A stretch of 64,000 nt of DNA from QGON01 sp963691905 (GCA_963691905.1 OY829894.1:1488001-1552000), one strand, 5' to 3'; counted from the first letter of the stretch, positions 25,845-34,655 are shown. Numbers and translations: made by a program. Notes: generated by a model from the letters alone, not told the origin.

Positions 25845-27082
25845 TATTTTGCCTCCTGTGCCGCTTCAAGCTCTGCCAGGGTAAACAGCGGCGCGTATTC
25901 GGGCATCGCAGGTTTATCCATCAACATCTCTTCGCCGGACATGGATTCGAGGAACGCTATGAGGGCGCTCTTCTCATCATCAGTCAAACCAAGAGGCTTG
26001 ATAAGCGAACTCTTGTTCTCTTTGAACAGTGTGGTACGGCCATCTTCGTCGAAACCACCGCGGTCATAGAAATCAACCACCTCTTCCAGGGTGTAGAAGA
26101 CACCGTTGTGCATATAGGGTGCGGTGTATTTCAGGTAACGCAGAGGGGCAGTACGGAACTTGCCCTTGTCCCATGCATTCTTGGAACGGTAGTAGAAGCC
26201 CCAATCGGACTTGGCCTTGCGGTAACCCTCCTGGGTCTGTCCCTTCGCATACTGCTCGAAACGGAATGTAATCTGTGCCAGTCCATCCTCTTCCCAACGC
26301 TTGTTCGGCGGGATTCCAATATTATGGAAGTCCTGATCAGAGGTGATGGCGCCGTTGTGGCACTGAATACATCCTGCCTTGCCTTCGAAGAGCGCCTTAC
26401 CCTTGAGCTGATCTTCGTCCAGCGCACTCTTGTCACCCAGGAGGTACTTGTCCAGGGGAGTATCACGCTGTACCAGGGTACGTTCAAAGGAGGCGATTGC
26501 CCGCCATGCGTCCCGGATGATAGGCCACTGGGTACCGAATGCTTCACGGAAACGCTCTACATATTCAGGAATCACCCTGAGTCGCGCCTCCATGATGTCG
26601 GCTTCGCCGTTGCCGGCTACGCCACCTCTGGCTGCGCCCCTTGCCTGCGACTCATTGGAAGAGGCGGAGCCTGCCCAGAATTGGCGGGGAAAGTAGGCGC
26701 TATTGATAATGGTCTGACTGTTACGCCAGTGGACAGTGCCGGGATAACCACGGGAGAAGTCCTCGGCCCATGCCCAGCCCTGATCCGGCTCATGGCAGGT
26801 GGAGCAACCGGTGGAAGCATCACCACCCAAACGGGGATCAAAAAAGAGGATCTTTCCCAGTTCGATTTTTGCAGCACTCTGCAGATTATCTGGCGGAATT
26901 GGCGGTTCGCCAAGCGGCGCCAGAGGCGCAGGACCGGCCATCGCCATTGGTGCTGCTGCCATCGACTTTTCAGCTGCAGGTGCAGCAGTGGATTCCGAAG
27001 TCGCCTGGCCAGCACAACCTGCCAGCAGCGCCGTCGTGACGGCAGCGGCCAACAGGGTCGGAGTCTGTATTACATTACTCAT
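25844..27082 (-). CDS. Di-haem cytochrome c peroxidase lipoprotein (IdrP1/IdrP2 type)
   Basis: This is a 412-residue protein with a lipoprotein signal (LLAGC, lipobox Cys about residue 22) and an Ala/Pro-rich linker. The body is a MauG/cytochrome c peroxidase fold with haem sites CSTCHE and CIQCHN. Conserved segments include ELGKILFFDPRLGGDASTGC, then YPGTVHWRNSQTI, and APYMHNGVFYTLEEVVDFY. In iodate reducers two such proteins accompany IdrAB and are thought to remove hydrogen peroxide made during iodate reduction. The spacing (18 nt from its upstream homologue) shows an operon. I cannot tell which is P1 and which P2. Confidence 0.86.
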   Translation of the reverse strand: MSNVIQTPTLLAAAVTTALLAGCAGQATSESTAAPAAEKSMAAAPMAMAGPAPLAPLGEPPIPPDNLQSAAKIELGKILFFDPRLGGDASTGCSTCHEPDQGWAWAEDFSRGYPGTVHWRNSQTIINSAYFPRQFWAGSASSNESQARGAARGGVAGNGEADIMEARLRVIPEYVERFREAFGTQWPIIRDAWRAIASFERTLVQRDTPLDKYLLGDKSALDEDQLKGKALFEGKAGCIQCHNGAITSDQDFHNIGIPPNKRWEEDGLAQITFRFEQYAKGQTQEGYRKAKSDWGFYYRSKNAWDKGKFRTAPLRYLKYTAPYMHNGVFYTLEEVVDFYDRGGFDEDGRTTLFKENKSSLIKPLGLTDDEKSALIAFLESMSGEEMLMDKPAMPEYAPLFTLAELEAAQEAK

Positions 27083-27099
27083 CGCTGTCTCCTCGACGT

Positions 27100-28206
27100 T
27101 TAGTTCTTGACCTGAGTCCAGTTTTCAATAACCGGATACTCAGCAGGATAGGAATCTTTCCAGACGTGCTTACCGCTGGTCAGAGGATCACCCGACATCG
27201 ACTCGAGGAAGGCAACCAGGTCTTTGATATCCTGTTTACCCAGCTTCAAAGGCTTGAGACGGGAGTCCTTACGGCTGTCCTTACCGCCACCCCGGTTGTA
27301 GAAGCCAACCACGTCGTAGAGGCTCTTGATCATGCCATTGTGCATGTAGGGCGCGCTGTACTTCAGTTCACGCAGGCTTGGGGTCACGAACTTGCCCGTA
27401 TCAGCCGCATCCATAGTTATATTGTAATAACCGGGGTCGCGCTTCAGGTTCATGTAGTCTTCGATACCCTGAAACATTGCGAAGGCGATGAAGGCATGAT
27501 GGTTCATGGGATCAAGGAAAATATCGAAGTTCTCCGGCACACCGGTGTTGTATGCCTTGCCGTCGGTGGCAAGCGGGCCGTTGTGGCACTGGATGCATCC
27601 GGCCTTACCTTTGAAGAGCTTCTGACCACGCTTGGCGGAGGCAGACATCTTGCCGGTATCGATGGGGGCATTCTCGGAGGTCAGGGTCTTCAGGTATTCC
27701 GGGATAGCCTTACGTATCGAACCGTTGGATGGTTCGCCATATCCGGCATCCTTGAACATCTGAACATATTTTGGATCCTGCTTCGCACGCTCCTGCATGA
27801 CCCGCATGTCCATGTTCATGATGTAATCTTCCGTGAGCATTTCACGGGTTACGTCATTAAGGTTGGTGCCCAGACGACCGTCATGCATCCAGACTTTTTT
27901 GTGCGCAGCGTTTACCACGCTGGGGCTGTTGCGGAAATGTCCGTTGCCGGGATAACCCGGGGACAGCGCATCGGGATGCGCATAGCCGTTTTCAGGTTTG
28001 TGGCAATCTGAGCAGGCTATGCCTGCATCACCCGAGATACGGCGATCGAAAAAAAGTCGCTTTCCCAACTCAGCCTTGGCCGCATTGATCTTCAGATCAG
28101 GCAAAGACGTGATGTCGGGATACTTGCCGGCTTGCGCACCGAAAGCCATACCCAGCCCCAGCGTTGCCGCCAGAAGAGTATGTCCGGTTTTGACTCGTAC
28201 ACCCAT
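27100..28206 (-). CDS. Di-haem cytochrome c peroxidase (IdrP1/IdrP2 type), first gene of the idr operon
   Basis: This is a 368-residue periplasmic protein with a Sec signal peptide ending AQA, about residue 26. It has two c-haem sites, CSDCHK and CIQCHN, plus the cytochrome c peroxidase segments KRLFFDRRISGDAGIACSDC, YPGNGHFRNSPSVVNAAHK and APYMHNGMIKSLYDVVGFYN. It is homologous to the next gene but is soluble rather than lipid-anchored. It leads the operon behind a possible sigma-54 promoter and an inverted repeat. A role in peroxide removal or electron delivery is inferred from the iodate reductase gene sets. Confidence 0.87.
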   Translation of the reverse strand: MGVRVKTGHTLLAATLGLGMAFGAQAGKYPDITSLPDLKINAAKAELGKRLFFDRRISGDAGIACSDCHKPENGYAHPDALSPGYPGNGHFRNSPSVVNAAHKKVWMHDGRLGTNLNDVTREMLTEDYIMNMDMRVMQERAKQDPKYVQMFKDAGYGEPSNGSIRKAIPEYLKTLTSENAPIDTGKMSASAKRGQKLFKGKAGCIQCHNGPLATDGKAYNTGVPENFDIFLDPMNHHAFIAFAMFQGIEDYMNLKRDPGYYNITMDAADTGKFVTPSLRELKYSAPYMHNGMIKSLYDVVGFYNRGGGKDSRKDSRLKPLKLGKQDIKDLVAFLESMSGDPLTSGKHVWKDSYPAEYPVIENWTQVKN

Positions 28207-28235
28207 TGGATTTCCTCCAGGTCAATTCTTCATTT

Positions 28236-28287
28236 ATCGGTATTCCAACTCGAGAATCAGGACAACGGAACCAATATGAATACCGAT
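28236..28287 (-). promoter_or_regulatory. Inverted repeat in the idr leader
   Basis: The arms ATCGGTATTC (28236-28245) and GAATACCGAT (28278-28287) are perfectly complementary over 10 bp, with a 32-nt spacer. The repeat sits between the candidate promoter and the first idr gene. It could be a repressor site or a leader hairpin. Confidence 0.5.
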
Positions 28288-28660
28288 AGTCCAATTCGAC
28301 CTCATTCACTGCATTTTTCAGGCCAATCAACGGGCAAAAAATAAATACCTGTAGTTACGTGGGGTTAGAAAAAACTTATTGATTCACGTCAATTTGTTTT
28401 CTGAGGCATCCTGAATGAATTGTTCTATCAAAGCAGCATTGCCAACCTCACTTCGATCAATTTGTTCAAGAGAAACACTACCCACTCGGGAATAGCTCCA
28501 CTCAATAAAACCTCTCTAAACACTCGATATTTTTTCGTACAATTCAACTTGTTACGTGATTATTAAGTAACTTTTCAATAATCCGTGCAAATGGGTAGAG
28601 CGGATCATAGTGTTCAGCGGAAACTTCCCTAACTAGTGTCCATATGGAAGCCCACATCTA
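28288..28660. other. Regulatory spacer upstream of the idr operon
   Basis: No gene is seen. Apart from the sigma-54-like site at 28310-28325 it is AT-rich and without clear structure. Activator sites are likely here but not identifiable. Confidence 0.45.
28310..28325 (-). promoter_or_regulatory. Possible sigma-54 promoter of the idr operon
   Basis: On the minus strand it reads TGGCCTGAAAAATGCA. The GG and GC doublets are 12 nt apart, and the -24 box TGGC is good. The -12 box is ATGCA instead of TTGCA. The first seven bases equal those of the stronger site at 35064-35079. It lies about 100 nt before the first idr gene. Confidence 0.42.
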
Positions 28661-28742
28661 ACCACAAAGGACACGAAGAACACGAAGGTAAAAGATTGAT
28701 TAACCATCAATTTTCTTCGTGTTCTTCGTGCGCTTCGTGGTG
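28661..28742. repeat. Long palindromic repeat
   Basis: The arms CACGAAGAACACGAAG (28672-28687) and its exact complement (28715-28730) are flanked by further pairing (ACCAC / GTGGT). This looks like a dispersed repeat of the common CACGAAG type rather than a terminator, since no T-tract follows. Confidence 0.7.
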
Positions 28743-28840
28743 AAAACAGTGTTTCCGGACGGGCACTAACTATGCAGACTTGGTTGATCCCCAAGTCATT
28801 GGCGTTTATCCGAATAGCGTTTTGCGCAAATACCAGACAC

Positions 28841-28865
28841 AAAAAAACCGCCTTGCGGCGGTTTT
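28841..28865 (-). terminator. Intrinsic terminator of the bd-like cytochrome operon
   Basis: A CCGCC / GGCGG stem with a TTGC loop is followed by seven T residues on the minus strand, 20 nt past the sco-like stop codon. Confidence 0.85.
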
Positions 28866-28885
28866 GCATGTGGATCTGTATGCCT

Positions 28886-29485
28886 TCAGTTGCCGGCCAT
28901 CAGATAGCGTATTCCTTCAAGCATCACTTGCGGCGGCGTCTCGTGGGGAAAGATAAAACGTAACTGCCCGTCCGGCGCTATCAGGTAGGTTGCGGCGGAG
29001 TGATTCACCGAATATCCAAAAGCTGAGCCTTCCAGTTCCACCTGGTAATACTGAGCTCCGTACATCTTAGCCACCTCGGCTACTTTCTCCTCACTGCCGG
29101 TAACCCCGATAAAGCTCTCATGGAAGTACTCCACGTACTCTTTCAGTTGCTCCACCGTATCGCGTTGGGGATCGACACTGACAAAGATCGATGTCAATGA
29201 TTTCAACTCTTTTCCACTCAATTCGTTCAGGGCCTGGGTTGCAAAAGAGAGTGAAGTGGGACAGACATCCGGACACTTGGTGTAACCGAAATAGAGCAGT
29301 ATGACCTTGCCTCGGAGATTACTGGTTGAAACCGGCCCAGCAGCAGAATTGAGGGTGAAATCGCCGCCAGCCGGGGCACCGCCCTGATCCAGAACTTCAT
29401 CCTGACTAGGTGCATTCCCTCCGGCCTGAGTCCCAAAGGGAAGAAACATAAGAAAAAGAAAGATGGAGACCATCCGTTGAATCAT
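28886..29485 (-). CDS. SCO1/SenC-family copper chaperone or thioredoxin-like protein
   Basis: This is a 199-residue exported protein with a signal peptide (to about residue 22). It has the Sco fold: FGYTKCPDVCPTSLSF with the CxxxC copper site, VSVDPQRDT, and a distal conserved His (NHSAATYLI). Sco proteins deliver copper to, or reduce, cytochrome oxidase copper sites. No CuA or CuB oxidase is present here. It is the last gene of an operon of haem proteins, 33 nt after the tri-haem cytochrome. It may serve the cupredoxin-like protein encoded at 38058-38789 or act as a thiol reductant for c-haem attachment. Confidence 0.88.
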   Translation of the reverse strand: MIQRMVSIFLFLMFLPFGTQAGGNAPSQDEVLDQGGAPAGGDFTLNSAAGPVSTSNLRGKVILLYFGYTKCPDVCPTSLSFATQALNELSGKELKSLTSIFVSVDPQRDTVEQLKEYVEYFHESFIGVTGSEEKVAEVAKMYGAQYYQVELEGSAFGYSVNHSAATYLIAPDGQLRFIFPHETPPQVMLEGIRYLMAGN

Positions 29486-29518
29486 AAAAAAATCACTCCT
29501 GCGAATAACCTTTTGCCT

Positions 29519-31927
29519 TTAACCTTTAGTCTTTCTTCTTTGCGACCTCACCAACATCAGACCCGCAAGAAAAACCAACAGGGCAATGCCTGCCGGGAGC
29601 CCATAGACCCGCTGATAGTCGAATTCCGGTGGCAGGAAGAGCCAGTACCAGGTACTCAAAGTGTGTTTGGATCCCACCTCGCCATTACTGCCGTCCCAGT
29701 TGGCGAAGGAGATAGGCATGAACTGACCCTCAACAAAGTCGATATCTCCAATCGCACCACCACTGCGCGGACGCGTCATGATGACACGCCACTTCCCGTC
29801 TTTCCACTCACCCCCCGCGCTAAAGGTACCGTCCGACTCACGCAGCTTAGGACGTTTGTTCGGGCCGACACCTTCCATCAGCACAGCACTGGCATCACGC
29901 TTGGGCTCGACACTGCCCGCATTCCAATACCAGATGGTGGTGTGGCGGCGCTTGTCGCCATGTCGATAGAGGGGCTTCTCCACCATCGGTGACGACATAT
30001 AAGCGGCCTCCATGGGGAACTGGATCGCCACCGCATCGGCGTACATCTCCTTGTTCTCGTCCTGCAGATCGGTAAAGTATTCGATTCCGGGGCGGCTTTC
30101 TGTGCGGTCATCCACTTCGAGCAGGAAGGCGATCTCCTTCTCGTTATAGATGGCGCGTACGGTCACTGCATCGTTGAGCGGCGTGAACAGGCGCTCTTCC
30201 TTGATGATGTTGGGCACCAGGCTCAGGGTAACCGCGTCCGCGCCATTCCAACGCTCATCATCCAGCGAGGTCGGCACTCCGCCGCTTACCTTGGTGCCGG
30301 TTACCACCGCACCATCTTTTGGCTGCACCGCTGTATCACGCAGGCTGTAGACGAAGTTGGAGATATGCCAGCGATCCTCCAGACTGATTGGATCCTTGTT
30401 GCCCTCCTCCACTGCGCGGTGAGCCGGCATCGGCGTACCGGGAATACCGATGGAGAGACGGGTATAGATCGCCTTGACGGTGGCATCCCGCCCCTTCTCG
30501 GCAGACTCAGTGGACTGAGTGGCGCGCCAGGTCCAGGGCTTGGTCAGATCCCGCGGCCAGATGCGGAAACCCCAATCGTCCTCCAGTTTCTTGCCGGAGA
30601 TGATATTGCCCCGGCCCGCTTTGCCGTGGCACTCCTTGCAGGATTTGATAAAGGCATCGCGTCCCTTGGTCACCGACTCCTCCGAGAAGGGGATCTGGCC
30701 GCCCAGTGGTTCAACTTCTGTAGTCTGGCGAAAATCAGTCTTGATATAGTGGCCATCGTCATCGAAGGATTCGTCTTCCGCATCATCCGGCGCCCAGGCG
30801 GCGGTGATATCAAAACCTTTGATCACCGGGATCAGGCTGCGGATCTGCTCATCACTCATCAGCGATGCCCAACCTGGCATGCCGGTTCCTGTCAGGCCGT
30901 TTTTGATGGTATTGAACAGGTCATCATCCAGCGGCAACAGAGTGCCGGGAGAGGTCTTGTATTTGAACAGAGCCAAGGTGAAATCCCGGGGCTTGGGATA
31001 CATCAACTCCGCCGCCACGCCGTCTCCGGCACCCTGCTCTCCATGGCAGACCTCACAACGGAACTTATAGAGATCCTTGCCCTTGATCTCCCTGCGTTTG
31101 GCCTGCACCTCGTCTTTCATGCCGGTCACAACCCGGGAGATCTCCGGATCCCAGATCCTCGGGACCTGGCCGTTATAGTCGAAGATGAAGGTGATGACGT
31201 TCCATACATCCTGCTCACTCAACATTTCATGCCACACAGGCATAGCTGAGTTCCAGGGGGTGCCCTCCTTCGGTAGGCCGGGACCACCGGTGGTGATGCG
31301 CCAGAAGAGGAAGGCCTCCTGCAACTGGGGGATGATGGTAGGATCCTGGAAGTTGATCGGCTGTGGATTGAATCCGGACCCATAGTGACCCTGGCCGTCC
31401 AGCAGGTCGCCATGACAATAGAAGCAATTCTGATAGTAGACGTCGCGCCCCGCACTTACCGCCGTCTGGTATTTGTCCCAGCCCGCCGCTTTGTCGCCGG
31501 CAATGGTCCTAAGAATATCCTCTCGAATGGGGTTTTCCAGGGTCGCCAGATCAAAACTTTTGCCAAAGACCTTGACCGAGGCGGGGGGTGCGGGGTGTAC
31601 CTGACGCAACTCCACCGGTGCGTCATTACTCGGCTTCACCATGTTATAGAGGGTGTAACCCACCACCAGAGGAATAGCGATGAGGAAGAACCAGCGCACC
31701 AGCGCCAGATTATCGTTGCGCAGGGTGGCAAGTATCGGTGCCTGGAACTCCGCCCAACGCTCGTCATCGAAAGAGAAGTAGAGCAGCACACCAATGATGG
31801 TGATAATCATGTACTGGATCATCAGCGTCTGCGGCAGCAGCGGCGGAAAACCGAACTTGAACGCCAGATAGGCTGCCGCGATGATCAGCACCGCCTGCAG
31901 GAAAGCGGGAATCCTAAAGCTCTTCAT
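29519..31927 (-). CDS. Tri-haem membrane cytochrome with ethylbenzene-dehydrogenase-type haem domain
   Basis: This is an 802-residue protein with an unusual architecture. Three N-terminal membrane helices (about 8-30, 34-53, 74-95) are followed by three c-type haem sites, CFYCHG, CEVCHG and CKECHG. Next comes a C-terminal EB_dh/NxrC-like (DOMON-type) haem b domain, recognisable from DERWNGADAVTLSLVP and VTVRAIYNEKEIAFLLEVDD, and one final helix (about 775-795). It may pass electrons between the CydA-like subunit and a periplasmic or outer partner. Its start overlaps the stop of the di-haem cytochrome gene by 1 nt. Confidence 0.82.
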   Translation of the reverse strand: MKSFRIPAFLQAVLIIAAAYLAFKFGFPPLLPQTLMIQYMIITIIGVLLYFSFDDERWAEFQAPILATLRNDNLALVRWFFLIAIPLVVGYTLYNMVKPSNDAPVELRQVHPAPPASVKVFGKSFDLATLENPIREDILRTIAGDKAAGWDKYQTAVSAGRDVYYQNCFYCHGDLLDGQGHYGSGFNPQPINFQDPTIIPQLQEAFLFWRITTGGPGLPKEGTPWNSAMPVWHEMLSEQDVWNVITFIFDYNGQVPRIWDPEISRVVTGMKDEVQAKRREIKGKDLYKFRCEVCHGEQGAGDGVAAELMYPKPRDFTLALFKYKTSPGTLLPLDDDLFNTIKNGLTGTGMPGWASLMSDEQIRSLIPVIKGFDITAAWAPDDAEDESFDDDGHYIKTDFRQTTEVEPLGGQIPFSEESVTKGRDAFIKSCKECHGKAGRGNIISGKKLEDDWGFRIWPRDLTKPWTWRATQSTESAEKGRDATVKAIYTRLSIGIPGTPMPAHRAVEEGNKDPISLEDRWHISNFVYSLRDTAVQPKDGAVVTGTKVSGGVPTSLDDERWNGADAVTLSLVPNIIKEERLFTPLNDAVTVRAIYNEKEIAFLLEVDDRTESRPGIEYFTDLQDENKEMYADAVAIQFPMEAAYMSSPMVEKPLYRHGDKRRHTTIWYWNAGSVEPKRDASAVLMEGVGPNKRPKLRESDGTFSAGGEWKDGKWRVIMTRPRSGGAIGDIDFVEGQFMPISFANWDGSNGEVGSKHTLSTWYWLFLPPEFDYQRVYGLPAGIALLVFLAGLMLVRSQRRKTKG

Positions 31928-32751
31928 TATTTTTTCTCCGCCAGATGCTGCACCAGCATCTCCAGCTCTTTGACCGTCATCTTCTCCGCAAAGTCAGCAG
32001 GCATCGCCGGAGGAAAACCCTCCGTAATCACTGCGGCAGGATCAACAATGCTCTGTCGTATCTCCCCCTCACTCAGACGTCTCCCCACGGTTGCCAGCCC
32101 CGGTCCCACCAGGGGATCCTCGGAGTCCATCGCATGGCAGGAGCTACAGGCATATTTACCCAGCGCCTCCTCCGCAGTGGCCGCAGGTGCGGGTGCAACA
32201 CCACCAGCTGGCGCTGCGGCGGCAACTTCCGCAGCCGCCTCCGGTGACGGCAGGGATACGGTCACCTCATTGCCATCCTTCGCCTGCAGATAGGCGATGA
32301 TCGCATCCATCTCCATCGCTGAAAGCTGGATCGGAGCCTTGTCGATGGCGGGCATCGGTGACACCGTATCGTTGGAGCCCTTTTTGCCCCAACCGGCGAC
32401 TACGAACTTGCTCGGATCAATCATCGATTCAAGGAGATAACCCGCCGCATCTTTCGACTCACCCTGGTAGCGCTCATCGGCGAAACGTTCGGTCGAGGTC
32501 CTCACCATATCCATGCCCTGGATGTCAGGAGCACGCCCTATAGGCGGCGGCTTGTGGCAGAGGGTGCAGGTACCCTTGTTCATAAACAGGTCTTCGCCCA
32601 TGGCGACAAAGTCGTCCATGGTCAGGGAAGCCAGATCGACCTTCGTCTCCACCGGCGCTTCGCCCTCCACCTGTGGCAGCAGCTGCGTCACCAGGGTGAA
32701 GATCAGGGCCAGACCAATACTGAATCCAATGGTTTTGAAAAAGACGCTCAT
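31927..32751 (-). CDS. Di-haem membrane-anchored cytochrome c
   Basis: This is a 274-residue protein with an uncleaved N-terminal helix (about residues 7-26) and two cytochrome c domains, sites CTLCHK (about 62) and CSSCHA (about 200). They are separated by an Ala/Pro/Glu-rich linker (about 168-195). Distal Met ligands are plausible in PMPAI and PPAMPADF. It overlaps the CydA-like gene by 4 nt and the tri-haem cytochrome gene by 1 nt, so the three are translationally coupled and probably form one complex. Confidence 0.87.
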   Translation of the reverse strand: MSVFFKTIGFSIGLALIFTLVTQLLPQVEGEAPVETKVDLASLTMDDFVAMGEDLFMNKGTCTLCHKPPPIGRAPDIQGMDMVRTSTERFADERYQGESKDAAGYLLESMIDPSKFVVAGWGKKGSNDTVSPMPAIDKAPIQLSAMEMDAIIAYLQAKDGNEVTVSLPSPEAAAEVAAAAPAGGVAPAPAATAEEALGKYACSSCHAMDSEDPLVGPGLATVGRRLSEGEIRQSIVDPAAVITEGFPPAMPADFAEKMTVKELEMLVQHLAEKK

Positions 32752-34655
32752 GCCACGCCTCCTTCAGTCACCGTTTCCGGTTTGGCTTGTTTGGTTCCAC
32801 TAAGGCTGGCGACCCAGAACATAAACAGCACGAACAACAGGAACAGTACGGTCACGATGGTGATCATGTTGCCCGCATAACCAATAGTGGGAATAAAATT
32901 GTCCGGCGAGTTGTCCTTCATCACCGTATAGACATGCCAGTGGGTCTTTACCGAAGAGCGCACATAGCCCATCAGACCCATCAGCCAGGTGAAGGCAATC
33001 GGCAGGGCAAACAGAGCATACTGCGCTCGATCTGGAATCCTGCCCCAGTGCGAAGGCAGGGTCTTGGCATTTTTGAACATCAGGCTATCGATAACGATCC
33101 CGGCAATGATCACCACCAGCGTCGAGCTCACCTGGGCCACCGACGAACCCACCTTGTAGACCGTGTTGGTGAAGTAGCCAAAATAGACACCGAGGAAGAT
33201 GATGTTGACGATCGCCACCACATAGATCGCCACCATCAGTGCGTTGCCGATGGGCGCCCAGGAGACGGTCGCCACCTTGTCCGAGCGACGATATAGCTGG
33301 AACGAGAGAAAGGTGACAATCAGCATCAGGTTAACGGCGATATTCTTCGCCGGCATGATGCCCAGGGGGCCGAGGATATGGTGGTGGCTGCCTCCCAGCT
33401 GCGCGATCTCCGACGCAGACAGCATCAGGGTGTGGGGGGTAACCCAAGTCAGGAAACAAACCACCAGTACGAAAGCGATAAACCCGATGAAAGGCTTGTA
33501 GCGTTTGGAACCTTCGGTGCGAGACATACCCGCCCAAAGGTAGTAGTTGCCAGCCAGCAGGATGGTGCCGATCAGCACCGCCTGCACGATGAATAGCCAG
33601 GCCAGGATACCGCCCATGGCGGTGATGCCCATCTGCTGGGAGTAGGCGTAGATCTCCGCCATCAGCCAGTATCCAGCGAAAGGCAACGGCAGGAAGGCAA
33701 GGATAGCGATGAAGTTGGAGGTGTAGCCCATCCAGTCGTAGTGGGCCCGCTTCTCCATATCCTTTGTGCTCAGGAATTTATACGCGGCATAGGCCCCGAC
33801 AACGGCACCGCCGAAACCGATATTGGCAATAAACCGATGCAGGTTGATCGGATTCCACAACGGCCCCTTCATCACCTCCCAGATATTGCCGATCACCGCG
33901 CCCACCTCGTTGACGCCGGAGGGGGCCATCATGAAGGTGGCCCAGGAGTTGGCCATCACCATGATGGTCATGCCCGCACCGTTGAGCAGCAAACCAAGAC
34001 TCAGGTGCACCCACTTCAGGTTGCCGTAGCGCATGGCGTTCCAGCCATAGTAGTAGGTATAGAGGAAGAAGCTCTCGAGGAAAAACAGCCCTGCATAGAC
34101 CAGCCACTGAGCACCGAAGACGTGCATCATGTAACCCATGAAATCGGGATAGAGCAGGAACAGCGCCAGCGCCAGAGAGCCACCGAAGATAGCGGTGATG
34201 GAGAAGCCGGTGAGACTGATCTTCATGAACTCATGGGCCATGCTGTCGTAGCGCTCGTCACCGGTCATCAAGCCGACCAGTTCGATCACCAGGACAAACA
34301 GGGGCACCGCCAACACCAGGGCGCCGAAAAAGAGGTGTAACTGGGCCAGAATCCACACCACTGCCCGGCTGCTGACGCCGATATTCGGGTAGTCCTTGCG
34401 ACTCGTCCGGGGTGCCGCGATCAGCTCCGGCGCTTCCGCCTCGCTAGTCGCACTATCCGCTGCGGGAACAAAATCCTGGCCTGCAATATGAACCCGGCCG
34501 ATCGGTGCGATGCGTTGCTCGGCACCACCCATCCCCATATCGGCAAAAACAGGAGTTACGCTAAATACAAGCAGAACTGCCAACAGGGACAGCAGCCAAC
34601 CAAGCCGGTTTGAAAAACCTTTTCGACGTATCGATTGTTGTCTGTTCGACCTCAT
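32748..34655 (-). CDS. CydA-like cytochrome b subunit with N-terminal signal peptide
   Basis: This is a 635-residue membrane protein. An N-terminal signal-like segment (about residues 17-38, ending FADM) and a periplasmic stretch of about 55 residues precede the CydA-like helices. CydA-type features include a His at about 107 (AQLHLFFGALVLAVPLF), MMAPSGVNEVG and NPINLHRFIANIGFGG (haem ligand region). The canonical GRQPW region is replaced by VKTHW, and the neighbouring conserved Glu reads Ser. No CydB gene is nearby. It is therefore a bd-like quinol-binding cytochrome, not a standard bd oxidase. It is followed by coupled c-type cytochromes. Confidence 0.8.
   Translation of the reverse strand: MRSNRQQSIRRKGFSNRLGWLLSLLAVLLVFSVTPVFADMGMGGAEQRIAPIGRVHIAGQDFVPAADSATSEAEAPELIAAPRTSRKDYPNIGVSSRAVVWILAQLHLFFGALVLAVPLFVLVIELVGLMTGDERYDSMAHEFMKISLTGFSITAIFGGSLALALFLLYPDFMGYMMHVFGAQWLVYAGLFFLESFFLYTYYYGWNAMRYGNLKWVHLSLGLLLNGAGMTIMVMANSWATFMMAPSGVNEVGAVIGNIWEVMKGPLWNPINLHRFIANIGFGGAVVGAYAAYKFLSTKDMEKRAHYDWMGYTSNFIAILAFLPLPFAGYWLMAEIYAYSQQMGITAMGGILAWLFIVQAVLIGTILLAGNYYLWAGMSRTEGSKRYKPFIGFIAFVLVVCFLTWVTPHTLMLSASEIAQLGGSHHHILGPLGIMPAKNIAVNLMLIVTFLSFQLYRRSDKVATVSWAPIGNALMVAIYVVAIVNIIFLGVYFGYFTNTVYKVGSSVAQVSSTLVVIIAGIVIDSLMFKNAKTLPSHWGRIPDRAQYALFALPIAFTWLMGLMGYVRSSVKTHWHVYTVMKDNSPDNFIPTIGYAGNMITIVTVLFLLFVLFMFWVASLSGTKQAKPETVTEGGVA

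Noticed and set aside
30365..31249. 294-codon plus-strand frame opposite the tri-haem cytochrome
   Set aside because: Antisense to a gene with three CxxCH sites and membrane helices. No evidence for expression.
32748..34655. Standard cytochrome bd oxidase
   Set aside because: The GRQPW-type region and its Glu are missing, there is no CydB gene, and c-type cytochromes are coupled to it, so a normal oxygen-reducing bd complex is not supported.
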